The notes under the pieces: generated by a model
Seen by the model: only the letters and a program-made list of their open reading frames with translations
Database searches by the model: none
Told to the model about the DNA's origin: nothing
Position numbers and translations under genes: made by a program
Assembly: GCA_002313255.1 (NCBI GenBank)
Contig: DCBA01000043.1
Span: 1-31,991, forward strand
Direction: 5' to 3'
Length of the DNA stretch: 31,991 nucleotides
From: Gammaproteobacteria bacterium UBA1119
GTDB taxonomy: Bacteria; Pseudomonadota; Gammaproteobacteria; Pseudomonadales; Azotimanducaceae
In this document: in pieces, positions 16,470 through 24,916 of the stretch
Layout of the letters: each line of letters opens with the position of its first letter
How positions within the stretch are numbered: position 1 is the stretch's first letter

Positions 16470-17509
16470 CCGACGACAATTCCCGAGCGAGCTGCTGCTG
16501 GCTCCGACTCATGCCCTACAGATCTCTCGAGAACCGACACATCAGTTTTATCGGTCTCCAGTTGTTTTCGAATCGACGTAATTTGAGCCAATATCGAGAG
16601 TGCGATTTCGGGAGGCGTTTTACTCCCGATCGACAATCCTACGGGGGCGTGCAATCGTTCCAATTCGTGGACACTTATATCGAGCGCTCGAAGTCGTTCC
16701 CTGCGACTATCCGATGTCCGCGAAGAACCCATTGCGCCGACGTAAAACGCGCTAGTTTTTAGAGCCTCCATCAAACCCATATCGTCAATCCGAGGATCGT
16801 GCGTCAACGCTATTATCGCCGTGTGGCAATCGTTCGCAGATTCTCTGATGGCGTCATCGGGCATATCACAAATCTTTTCGACACCCGCAACTGGAAAACC
16901 ATCCAAAACATCTCGTCGCGGGTCACAAACCACGACGCGATAGTCGAGTGCCTGTGCCATTTCGGCCACATACTGCGAAACCATACCCGCTCCTATAAGA
17001 AACAGTTGATAGCGCGGACCATACGTTTGCACGAGTGTCTGGGCGTTTTCCTCGTAACGAAGCTCCTCAAACCGATCAACGTCGAACGTTGCAATCGAGC
17101 GATCGCGGAGGTCTACCGTCCGCTGGCAAAGATTGCGCGATTGAAGACGCTGCTTAATCTTCTCAAAATGAGGCAGCATTGAGGCTTCCAACGCCTCGAC
17201 GACAATGTCGAGGTGGCCGCCACACGGCAGGCCAAGCTTTTCAGCTTCTTCTTCGTCATCGCCGTATCGGAAAAACTGTGCACGTTCGTGAGCTAGCAGC
17301 CCGAGCGTCAGCTTCGCTAATAAGTCATCCTCAACGCACCCACCGGATAGTGATCCCACGATTTCACCCTCGGTATTGCACGTGAGCAACGATCCCACTG
17401 GGCGGGGTGATGATCCATATGTCGCCACAACGGTCGCGAGCCAGCACGGCTTTCCTTCGGACAAACACTCCGCAACGCGCGCGAGGACTTTTTCGTCAAC
17501 TGCTTGCAT
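16466..17509 (-). CDS. XdhC/CoxI family molybdenum-hydroxylase maturation protein
   Basis: A 347-residue protein with the two XdhC domains. The N-terminal part has 'ATVVATYGSSPRPVGSLL' and 'GSLSGGCVEDDLLAKL', the conserved segment with the Cys thought to contact the molybdenum cofactor. The C-terminal Rossmann domain has 'LFLIGAGMVSQYVAEMAQ', 'VVCDPRRDVLDGF', 'IIALTHDPRIDDMGLMEAL' and 'FYVGAMGSSRTSDSRRERL', then 'LHAPVGLSIGSKTPPEIALSI'. Family members insert sulphurated Mo-cofactor into xanthine dehydrogenase or CO/aldehyde dehydrogenases. It overlaps the MocA-like gene by four bases. No molybdenum hydroxylase subunit is in the window, so its client must be encoded elsewhere. It is divergent from pepN, 170 bases apart. 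Confidence 0.9.
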   Translation of the reverse strand: MQAVDEKVLARVAECLSEGKPCWLATVVATYGSSPRPVGSLLTCNTEGEIVGSLSGGCVEDDLLAKLTLGLLAHERAQFFRYGDDEEEAEKLGLPCGGHLDIVVEALEASMLPHFEKIKQRLQSRNLCQRTVDLRDRSIATFDVDRFEELRYEENAQTLVQTYGPRYQLFLIGAGMVSQYVAEMAQALDYRVVVCDPRRDVLDGFPVAGVEKICDMPDDAIRESANDCHTAIIALTHDPRIDDMGLMEALKTSAFYVGAMGSSRTSDSRRERLRALDISVHELERLHAPVGLSIGSKTPPEIALSILAQITSIRKQLETDKTDVSVLERSVGHESEPAAARSGIVVG

Positions 17510-17540
17510 TCAAGCGCATTCTCTCTCTATGAAAAATAAG

Positions 17541-17553
17541 TTTATCACCGATA
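17541..17553. promoter_or_regulatory. Perfect short palindrome between xdhC-family gene and pepN
   Basis: TTATC and GATAA flank a 3-base centre (TTATCACCGATAA) 32 bases upstream of the XdhC-family start and 127 bases upstream of pepN. Such 5-3-5 symmetry in a divergent spacer could be an operator; no regulator is identified and chance occurrence is possible. Confidence 0.25.
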
Positions 17554-17679
17554 ATTGTTTACGAGCCGCCCTCTTGCGAGTGGAAGGCTCTCTACTCTAG
17601 ATTTATGGTTAATCGCTATGGAACTTATCAAACACCAATCACTCCAACGCATACGCCTCCAACACGACGGAATCGCTAA

Positions 17680-20361
17680 ATGACCACCGATTTAAACACC
17701 GTGCGACTAGAGGACTATCGTCCTTACCCCTTCGAACTGCAGTCAACCCATCTGACGTTTGACATCGGTGCAGATCACACCGACGTCGAATCAACACTCA
17801 CCTTCCGTCGAACGAGCGACGAACGAAACGAATTGCGCCTTGACGGCATTGACCTGGACCTGTTGAGCGTTGCCATCGATAACCGTCTTTTAACCAGCAA
17901 TGAATATTCAGTCGATGCAACGACGCTATCGATCGTCGACCTGCCGGCGCAATTTAACGTAACGATTCGAACAAGGATCCATCCCGAGTCCAATACAGCG
18001 CTTGAAGGTTTGTATAGATCCGGCGATTTGTACTGCACTCAATGCGAAGCCGAAGGATTCCGAAAAATCACGTACTACCCCGACAGACCCGACGTCCAAT
18101 CCAAGTTTACAACCACACTCATCGCCGACTCGGGTCGATTTAGCGTCATGCTTGCCAACGGAAATCTTATCCGCGATGGAATAACCCCCGATGGCCGGAG
18201 AAGCGTTACCTGGAGCGATCCTTTCAACAAGCCTAGCTATCTATTTGCGCTTGTGGCCGGCAATTTAGAGGTACTTGAGGACAACTTCACAACGATTTCA
18301 GGGCGAGATATCGTGCTTCGCATTTACTCTGAATCGCACAACATAGCCGGGTGTAGACACGCCATGGAATCACTCAAACGTGCGATGGCGTGGGATGAAA
18401 TCGCCTTCGGCCGAGAATACGACCTCGATACCTTCATGATCGTTGCGGTTGAAGATTTCAACATGGGAGCCATGGAAAATAAGGGCCTCAATATCTTCAA
18501 CACGAGTTGCGTTCTCGCTTCTCCAAACACGGCGACGGATGCCGCCTATCTGCGCGTCGAAGGCGTAGTTGCCCACGAGTACTTTCATAACTGGTCCGGC
18601 AATAGAGTCACCTGCCGAGACTGGTTCCAACTGAGTCTGAAAGAAGGTTTCACTGTATTTCGAGACTCAGAATTTAGCGCGGCAATGAATTCCCGGGACG
18701 TTAAACGAATCGAGGATGTAGATGCGCTTCGTACCGTTCAATTTGCCGAGGATGCTAGTCCTTTGGCTCATCCGGTACGTCCAAGCTCCTACATCGAAAT
18801 TTCAAACTTTTATACGACGACGATCTATGAGAAAGGCGCGGAAGTCGTGCGTATGTTATCGATCATGTTGGGACGCGATAAGTTTCGCGCCGCGACCGAT
18901 CTTTATTTCGCCCGTCACGATGGAAGCGCGGCAACCACAGAAGACTTCGTCGTCGCAATGGAGGAAGTATCAGGACTTGACTTAAATCAGTTTCGGAACT
19001 GGTACTCGCAAGCTGGAACACCTCTTGTCGAAGTGAAAGAAAGCCATCGGGGAAACACCATCGAGCTGCATTTGAGACAAATCTGCGGTCCAAGCCCCAA
19101 TCAACCAGCGAAGTCAGCCTTCCATATCCCGATCGCGATTGGACTGGTTTCAATCGATGGTAAAGACATTCTTGGTCAAGCTGGAGCATCGAACGGGTTC
19201 GACATTTTGGTTCAAACTAACTTGAACTTCGAAAATCCGAACGGCGATGGGACGCTTACACTTCATTTCGACCGCGAGGAGGCAACCATCACAATAGAAG
19301 GTGCCCCGCCGAAAGCGGCGGTGAGTTTCTTACGCGGATTCTCTGCGCCGGTGAAGGTCGACTTTCCCAGGTCCAACGCCGATTCGCTCCACCTCGCCTC
19401 GAAGGACACGGATGGCTTTGTACGATGGGATGCAGCGCAAACAATCCTTGGCTCCCAGATCGCTACACGAACATCTAACACCCAACTCGCCAAGGCATTG
19501 CTCGAGAAACTGTCGTATTCCGCAATGTCCGCTCCAGATGACGGTGAAGCCAAAGCACTATTGGCTTCCGCCATGACACTACCTAGTACGATCTATGTGC
19601 TCGATCAGAATCCAGGGCGTGACGTCATCGAATTGGACGAAAGTCGTGATCGCGTACACACCCAATTGGGTGCAGCGCTCGAAAACCGTTGGGATCAGAT
19701 CGTTAATCAAAATCGCAACGATAGTCCCTATCGTGCTGATGCCATATCAATAGCTCGGCGCTCACTAAGTCATCTCGCCATGGATTACTTGGGTGCCAGC
19801 GTACAGTTAAGAGAACCGCAAACCGCATGGAACTTGTATTACGACCTGTACCAGCGATGCGACAACTTGACGGACCGCTTGTTCGCTTTCTCGCGCCTGC
19901 TACGACTCGAGACTTCGTTCGCAGAACAAAAATCGCTATTGATCCAAGACTTTTTTGATCGATTTCATACGAGCCCGCTAGTAACAGACAAATGGTTTTC
20001 GACTCAAGCCAGTTGCATGGTGTCTGGGACCTTGCCAAGAATTATCGAACTCACAAACCACCCTGAATTTAATTTACACAACCCCAATAGAGCTCGGGCG
20101 TTGCTTGTAACCTTCGCGACGGTGAATCATCGCGAATTTCATCGGCCGGACGGCAAAAGCTATACCTTCCTAGCGAACGAAATCCTAAAACTCGATTCGC
20201 TTAATCCCCAGGTCGCGTCTCGAATTTGCGCGCCACTAACGCGTTGGCAAAGGTTTGACGTTGCCCGCCAGGAGCGGATGAAAGATGCCCTCGAACGTAT
20301 CCGGCGCGACTGCCAATCAAAAGATCTCCTCGAGATAACCCAAAAAAGCCTGGTTGCCTGA
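17680..20361 (+). CDS. pepN: Aminopeptidase N (M1 family)
   Basis: A cytoplasmic zinc aminopeptidase that trims N-terminal residues from peptides. The 893-residue product is the usual PepN size (E. coli 870). The exopeptidase motif is 'GAMENKGLNIFN' (Gly263-Asn267). The zinc site is 'AHEYFHNWSGNRV' (His299, Glu300, His303) with Glu322 in 'LSLKEGFTVFRD' as the third ligand; 'TTTIYEKGAEVVRM' carries the conserved Tyr. These sit at almost the same residue numbers as in E. coli. C-terminal Ig-like and helical domains follow in full. No signal peptide. No obvious Shine-Dalgarno sequence before the ATG. It stands alone on the plus strand and converges with ddl, 115 bases away, where I see no clear terminator. 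Confidence 0.96.
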   Translation: MTTDLNTVRLEDYRPYPFELQSTHLTFDIGADHTDVESTLTFRRTSDERNELRLDGIDLDLLSVAIDNRLLTSNEYSVDATTLSIVDLPAQFNVTIRTRIHPESNTALEGLYRSGDLYCTQCEAEGFRKITYYPDRPDVQSKFTTTLIADSGRFSVMLANGNLIRDGITPDGRRSVTWSDPFNKPSYLFALVAGNLEVLEDNFTTISGRDIVLRIYSESHNIAGCRHAMESLKRAMAWDEIAFGREYDLDTFMIVAVEDFNMGAMENKGLNIFNTSCVLASPNTATDAAYLRVEGVVAHEYFHNWSGNRVTCRDWFQLSLKEGFTVFRDSEFSAAMNSRDVKRIEDVDALRTVQFAEDASPLAHPVRPSSYIEISNFYTTTIYEKGAEVVRMLSIMLGRDKFRAATDLYFARHDGSAATTEDFVVAMEEVSGLDLNQFRNWYSQAGTPLVEVKESHRGNTIELHLRQICGPSPNQPAKSAFHIPIAIGLVSIDGKDILGQAGASNGFDILVQTNLNFENPNGDGTLTLHFDREEATITIEGAPPKAAVSFLRGFSAPVKVDFPRSNADSLHLASKDTDGFVRWDAAQTILGSQIATRTSNTQLAKALLEKLSYSAMSAPDDGEAKALLASAMTLPSTIYVLDQNPGRDVIELDESRDRVHTQLGAALENRWDQIVNQNRNDSPYRADAISIARRSLSHLAMDYLGASVQLREPQTAWNLYYDLYQRCDNLTDRLFAFSRLLRLETSFAEQKSLLIQDFFDRFHTSPLVTDKWFSTQASCMVSGTLPRIIELTNHPEFNLHNPNRARALLVTFATVNHREFHRPDGKSYTFLANEILKLDSLNPQVASRICAPLTRWQRFDVARQERMKDALERIRRDCQSKDLLEITQKSLVA

Positions 20362-20476
20362 GAGGGCCAGAGCAAAACCGCTTTAAATAGATCGGGGTTG
20401 CCAAAAGGATTCGTTAATACAGGCAGGCGATGCGGGTTTAGCTAATGTTGGCCGGTTATTCTTGAGATTGAAAAAA

Positions 20477-21436
20477 TCATGCGCCGCGCGGATACGACAC
20501 GTTTCTGGGTCGGCTCATAGCATTTACGACGAGCTTGTCCACCAGATCCCCAAAGGACAATCCAGCGGCTCGGGCCGCATCCGGGTATAGACTGGTCGGG
20601 GTCATTCCCGGCATTGTATTGACCTCAAGCAAAACGACTTCGTTTGTTGAGGAAACGAGGAAATCCGAACGAGAGAGATCGCGCAATCCCAAACATTCGT
20701 GCGCCTTAGTCGCATAATTCGCTATGTCCTCGAGGACATGGTCCGGCAGCGTTGCGGGGATTTTATGGATGCTTCGTCCGACTTCGTAACGATTACGAAA
20801 GTCATACCACTCGCCATCCGGTAATTCGATTTCGGTGACAGGAAACACAAACTTATTCTCTCCATCAAGATCAAGAACTCCGGCGGTAACCTCTTTTCCG
20901 TCAAAATAAGGTTCGACCAACACTGTATCCCCGTAACTTCGAGCATCCATGATGGATTGGGACACATCACCGCCATTGGGTAGCCGTGTCACACCAAGCG
21001 CAGATCCTTGCCGGAGCGGTTTGATCACTACACGTGACCCGAAACGCTCTGAAATCGCAGCCGACGATTCGTGAGCATCGACGACGGAAACCAATAAATC
21101 CTCAAGCACAGGTAATCCCACCTGGCGGAACAACGTTTTCGCAACGTACTTGTCCATCGCTAGGGCCGATCCCCGAACGTCGCTGCCAACGTATGGAAGA
21201 CCTAACATTTCCAGGTACCCCTGTACGGTACCGTCCTCACCCGGCGGGCCATGTAATACCGGGAACACCACATCCGGGCCAAATGTCGTAATGTTCTTGG
21301 TGATATTTTCGTCGAGCTCGATGAGTTCAACCAAGTGACGTTCACCGAGACTGCGTAAAACCTCATCTGCCGAAGAGCGAGAGATCGCCGATTCGGCAGA
21401 ATCGCCTCCCGCGAGAACTGCAACTTTCAAGCTCAT
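20477..21436 (-). CDS. ddl: D-alanine--D-alanine ligase (ATP-grasp), slightly atypical
   Basis: Joins two D-Ala with ATP for peptidoglycan precursor synthesis. The 319-residue product has the Ddl landmarks: 'AVLAGGDSAESAIS' with Glu15, 'LHGPPGEDGTVQGYLE', 'VVIKPLRQGSALG' (ATP loop with the catalytic Ser), 'LSRSDFLV' with the carboxylate-binding Arg, and 'LLEVNTMPGMTPTSLYP' with metal ligands. In the omega loop Tyr217 is kept, which in known ligases goes with D-Ala rather than D-lactate, but the Lys normally before it is Arg216 ('DFRNRYEVG'). It overlaps the preceding S9 peptidase gene by four bases (ATGA) and is far from any mur/fts cluster. It may be the housekeeping ligase or a second, dipeptide-forming paralogue. 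Confidence 0.9.
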   Translation of the reverse strand: MSLKVAVLAGGDSAESAISRSSADEVLRSLGERHLVELIELDENITKNITTFGPDVVFPVLHGPPGEDGTVQGYLEMLGLPYVGSDVRGSALAMDKYVAKTLFRQVGLPVLEDLLVSVVDAHESSAAISERFGSRVVIKPLRQGSALGVTRLPNGGDVSQSIMDARSYGDTVLVEPYFDGKEVTAGVLDLDGENKFVFPVTEIELPDGEWYDFRNRYEVGRSIHKIPATLPDHVLEDIANYATKAHECLGLRDLSRSDFLVSSTNEVVLLEVNTMPGMTPTSLYPDAARAAGLSFGDLVDKLVVNAMSRPRNVSYPRGA

Positions 21437-23367
21437 GAAAAGTTCATCAAGTCTGCCCCGTCAAAAGCTTGCGATAGATCGTCCGCTGGCTCAAACGTGA
21501 ATACGCGAGCAAAAAACGCATACTCCGCTTCGATCACCTTCTCGATATTAGATCCCTTCCGAAATCCATGCCCTTCACCTTCGAATTTCATGTACATGAC
21601 GGCTATGCCTTTGTCGCGCAATGCGCCGACCATGGTTTCAGCCTGATCGGGGGGTACAACCCGATCTTCCGTCCCCTGAAAAAAAGCAACGGGACAATTA
21701 AATCGCTCAACCTCATGAAGGGGAGAGCGCTCGTCCAAAGCGTCGCCAATCAACTTATCTAGGTATCGAGACTCGAATTTATGCGTGTCGCGCGCAAGCG
21801 CTTTAAGGTCGCCAATGCCGTAATGGCTCGCGCCCACCTTAAAGATTGGGGATGTTACTAAGGCGCGCAGCGTCGTATAGCCGCCCGCACTGCCGCCACG
21901 AATAGCCACCCGCGAAGGATCAACGCGATCCGAAGAAATCAAGTGCGTAACCGCGGCAACACAATCGGCAACGTCGACGATGCCCCATCGACCGTCCAGT
22001 CTCTGCCGATACGCTCGACCGTATCCCGTCGACCCTCCGTAGTCGACGTCTACCACCGCCCAACCACGACTGGTGTAGTACTGAATTCGAAAATTCAGAT
22101 CGCGGCCGGCATGGCCGGTAGGGCCGCCATGACTTATCACCAACAGCGGCGGTTTTTGCGTTACATGACCGACGGCTAAAGGGTGTCGGGGAGGGTAAAA
22201 ATTGGCGAACGTCTCAAGCCCGTCGGCATTTTCGTAGACAAGTTGTTCGGGAAACGAAAAGTAATCTCGATCAATATCGAGGGTTCCTTGGCTAGCAACT
22301 CTAGTAATCTCCGTAGTTGTCAAGTCCATTCTAACTACCGCGTTTAGGTCGTCTGGTTTACCGGCGACAAAAGCAATACCCGTCGCTGTTCGATTCAAAC
22401 TAGCGTATGAACTAAACCGGTCTTCAAGCGGCGTAACCATTCCGTTATCAACGTCAACAAATACGAGCGCGGCAACTCCTTTATCAATCCTGTTCGCAAC
22501 CAAAACGCGGTCTGAAATGGGAATATAAGTACGGATCCCAAAGGCCCATTGAGCGGTCCCGTACTCGGCAGCATCTTCGTTGAGACAATAAATACCAGAC
22601 GAGTCATAGCTGTAGAAGTTCCAGTAACCGTTGGCATCGGAGACAAAAACCAAGCGTTCGGGGGTTAACCATTCCGGTTGAAATACCGATTCAGCGACAC
22701 CGCCAGCAACCAAAGTTTCCGTCACGATCCTCCCTGTCGTATCCAAAGTTGCGACAAAGAGCTGGTTGCCATCCCAGGGCATATTAGGATGGTCCCACAC
22801 AAGAAAAGCGAGGCGTTCAGCATCACTCGAAAGGCGAGGAGACGAGTAGAAATCGTGACCCGAGTGAACTACATCGACAACACCAGTCCGGCAATCTATC
22901 GCCACGAGTTGATTCACCGGTTCGGAACCAGCGTCATGTGTCTCACGAACACCGATAATGTTTTCGCGTCCGGTATCCCACGTCACATCCGCATATCGGA
23001 CGTTCTCGGTACCCGCAGTCAGCTGGGTGATCGCTGTAAAACCATCCAATAAAGAGCACCGATAGATATTTTGATCGATCGCATTAACAAAAAAAACGCC
23101 ATCGCCAGCGACACAGTATGCCCCTCCACCGTACTCGTGAACGCGAGAACGCACGCTATATGGCGTAGGCGTGAGGTCTCGACGAGCGCCTCGTGTCTCC
23201 AGTACGAGAACGCTCCGCCCGTTCTCGAAGGGACGTTGCTCAATCCAAAGGAGGCCGAATTCGGAGTCTCGCAATTCAGAAATATTAACTAAACCCGACA
23301 CGGCTAACGTTGCCGTGATAGGAGATCTCCAGGCACCATAACTTTGTTCAGTTTGCGAATGGTCCAT
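21433..23367 (-). CDS. Cytosolic S9 family peptidase (dipeptidyl/acylaminoacyl-peptidase type)
   Basis: A 644-residue serine peptidase without signal peptide, in contrast to the one at 2542-4512. Residues about 30-370 form the beta-propeller; the hydrolase domain contains 'PPLLVISHGGPTGHAGR' and 'VDVDYGGSTGYGRAYR'. The catalytic residues are Ser493 in 'RGGSAGGYTTLRA', Asp568 in 'GTEDRVVPP' and His600 in 'EGEGHGFRKG'. 'GRWGIVDVADCVAAV' before the elbow is typical of the S9C branch. It probably cleaves short peptides in the cytoplasm. Its ATG is nine bases after the rimJ stop, with TAAGGCGG overlapping that stop, and its own stop overlaps the ddl ATG, so rimJ, this gene and ddl look like one operon. 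Confidence 0.92.
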   Translation of the reverse strand: MDHSQTEQSYGAWRSPITATLAVSGLVNISELRDSEFGLLWIEQRPFENGRSVLVLETRGARRDLTPTPYSVRSRVHEYGGGAYCVAGDGVFFVNAIDQNIYRCSLLDGFTAITQLTAGTENVRYADVTWDTGRENIIGVRETHDAGSEPVNQLVAIDCRTGVVDVVHSGHDFYSSPRLSSDAERLAFLVWDHPNMPWDGNQLFVATLDTTGRIVTETLVAGGVAESVFQPEWLTPERLVFVSDANGYWNFYSYDSSGIYCLNEDAAEYGTAQWAFGIRTYIPISDRVLVANRIDKGVAALVFVDVDNGMVTPLEDRFSSYASLNRTATGIAFVAGKPDDLNAVVRMDLTTTEITRVASQGTLDIDRDYFSFPEQLVYENADGLETFANFYPPRHPLAVGHVTQKPPLLVISHGGPTGHAGRDLNFRIQYYTSRGWAVVDVDYGGSTGYGRAYRQRLDGRWGIVDVADCVAAVTHLISSDRVDPSRVAIRGGSAGGYTTLRALVTSPIFKVGASHYGIGDLKALARDTHKFESRYLDKLIGDALDERSPLHEVERFNCPVAFFQGTEDRVVPPDQAETMVGALRDKGIAVMYMKFEGEGHGFRKGSNIEKVIEAEYAFFARVFTFEPADDLSQAFDGADLMNFS

Positions 23368-23376
23368 TGAACCGCC

Positions 23377-23901
23377 TTAGGGTGTAAGCGAATTGCGAGC
23401 ATCAACACGAACCCAACGTTCGTGGTCACGCCATCGACCACTGATAAATAGAAAATCTTTCGATTCACCTTCTAAAGTGAATCCGCAACGCTGAACAAGA
23501 TTCCTCGACGCGTGGTTATTTGGCTGGATGTTCGCCTCGATTCGGTGCAAACCTAGTTCATCAAACGCGAAACGTAAAACCAGTTGGAGCGCTTCTGTCA
23601 TATACCCAACGCCTTGATGTGTCGCGGAAGAGTAATAGCCAAGCGATGCGCTTAGAAAGGAACCCCGAACGATGTTATTGATATTGATAACGCCCACGAT
23701 ATCTTGGGTTCTAACGAGACATACCACGAAACCTTCATGGTCGTCTCGATGACAACGGCGCAGGTAGGATTTGAACATGTGCAGCGTCAGCGGCGGTGAG
23801 ATCCATGGTTGATGAACTTTGGCGCCAGCATTTGCGAGCGTCACAACTTCGCGCCTGTCAGACGATCGGACATCCCGAATATAGACGCGGTTGTTACTCA
23901 T
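23377..23901 (-). CDS. rimJ: RimJ/RimL-type GNAT N-acetyltransferase
   Basis: A GNAT acetyltransferase resembling E. coli RimJ, which acetylates the N-terminal Ala of ribosomal protein S5. Shared landmarks are 'IVGVININNIVRGSFLSASLGYY', here shortened to the core 'NIVRGSFLSASLGYY', the acetyl-CoA loop 'QGVGYMTEAL', 'LHRIEANIQPNNHASRNLV' and 'KDFLFISGRWRDHERW', the last being nearly diagnostic for RimJ. I start at the ATG at 23901 (174 residues); a GTG at 23940 would add 13 residues and is possible, since E. coli RimJ also has an N-terminal extension and neither start has a good Shine-Dalgarno sequence. First gene of a probable operon with the S9 peptidase and ddl. The 229-base spacer upstream holds a palindrome at 24076-24092. 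Confidence 0.82.
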   Translation of the reverse strand: MSNNRVYIRDVRSSDRREVVTLANAGAKVHQPWISPPLTLHMFKSYLRRCHRDDHEGFVVCLVRTQDIVGVININNIVRGSFLSASLGYYSSATHQGVGYMTEALQLVLRFAFDELGLHRIEANIQPNNHASRNLVQRCGFTLEGESKDFLFISGRWRDHERWVRVDARNSLTP

Positions 23902-24075
23902 GCTCGATTCAAATCTGTCCGGAACAAAGTCCGCCGACACTCCAGTTTGATTTATCGCAACATCGGATTCGTCCGAACGGTTTGGAGAGATTCCCCATCA
24001 GTCACTAATTCGCCATGTTCCTTAAAGATCGAAACGTTGATTGCCAAACCCGTCAACGCCCCTTCCACGAGATGC

Positions 24076-24092
24076 TGAGTAAATTACACTCA
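24076..24092. promoter_or_regulatory. Imperfect 17-base palindrome upstream of rimJ
   Basis: TGAGTAAA and TACACTCA flank a central T; the halves match at six of eight positions. It lies in the tatD-rimJ spacer, about 175 bases before the rimJ start. It could be an operator or chance symmetry. Confidence 0.2.
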
Positions 24093-24130
24093 AAAACGAT
24101 TGTGCAGATACTACGTCGAGCACCGTTCGT

Positions 24131-24916
24131 TCACACAGGAAGCTCAATATCGAAGAATCGACAAGCGTTCTCGACAGACGCATCGCGAATCACGCTCTCG
24201 GGACAACGCCTCAATCGTGCCAATTCCGCGATAATGAATTTCAGATATGCGGGCTCGTTACGACGCGTCCCTAATACTTTCGACATGGTTCGAGAAAGAA
24301 GGTAGGGCGCATCGGTTTCAACAAGCAAACGATCAATCGGGATCCTATCGACTAATCGACGGAGTCCCTCGCCGCGCCGCTCATCGCAAATCCATCCGGT
24401 AACCCCGATGTAAAAATCTTCTGCTATAAATCCGTCGAGTTCGTCGGAATTCCCGGTAAAGCAGTGCACGACACACTTGGTTGGTGCGTAACGCCGAAGC
24501 ACCGCCAACACTTCACCTTCCGTGTCGCGATCATGGACGAAGACCGGAAGTGCGATCCGGGCCGCAAGATCAAGTTGCGCCTCGAATACCTGCCGCTGTG
24601 CATCGCGTTCCGAATAATTACGATAAAAATCAAGACCCATCTCTCCTACTGCTACGACATGAGGAGACGAAGTCAACCCTTCGAGTGTATCCAACCAATC
24701 GGGTTTAACGTGATCTGCATCATGGGGGTGTATACCGACGGTTGCAGACAAGTACGCCCCATGCTTTGTAGCTAAAGCGATGGCGTGCTGACTTTCCTGG
24801 ATGTTGGTACCGGTCACGACAATGTGTTGCACACCCTCGCGCTTTGCTCGATTCAATACTTCCCCCAAATCGTCAGTAAATACTGAATTCGTTAGGTTGG
24901 CCCCAATGTCAATCAT
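24131..24916 (-). CDS. tatD: TatD family metal-dependent nuclease
   Basis: A 261-residue metal-dependent hydrolase, the same length as E. coli TatD (260), which has 3'-5' exonuclease activity in DNA repair and degradation. It opens 'MIDIGANLTNSVFTDDL', as E. coli TatD does, which fixes the start at 24916 rather than the in-frame ATG at 24970. Later motifs are 'VTGTNIQESQHA', 'VGIHPHDAD', 'VAVGEMGLDFYRNYS', 'PVFVHDRDTEG', 'CVVHCFTGNSDELDGF', 'GVTGWICDERRGEGLR' and 'LLVETDAPYLLSR', which hold the metal-binding Glu, His and Asp residues. Its ATG overlaps the stop of slt by eight bases (ATGATTGA), so translation is probably coupled. Confidence 0.95.
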   Translation of the reverse strand: MIDIGANLTNSVFTDDLGEVLNRAKREGVQHIVVTGTNIQESQHAIALATKHGAYLSATVGIHPHDADHVKPDWLDTLEGLTSSPHVVAVGEMGLDFYRNYSERDAQRQVFEAQLDLAARIALPVFVHDRDTEGEVLAVLRRYAPTKCVVHCFTGNSDELDGFIAEDFYIGVTGWICDERRGEGLRRLVDRIPIDRLLVETDAPYLLSRTMSKVLGTRRNEPAYLKFIIAELARLRRCPESVIRDASVENACRFFDIELPV

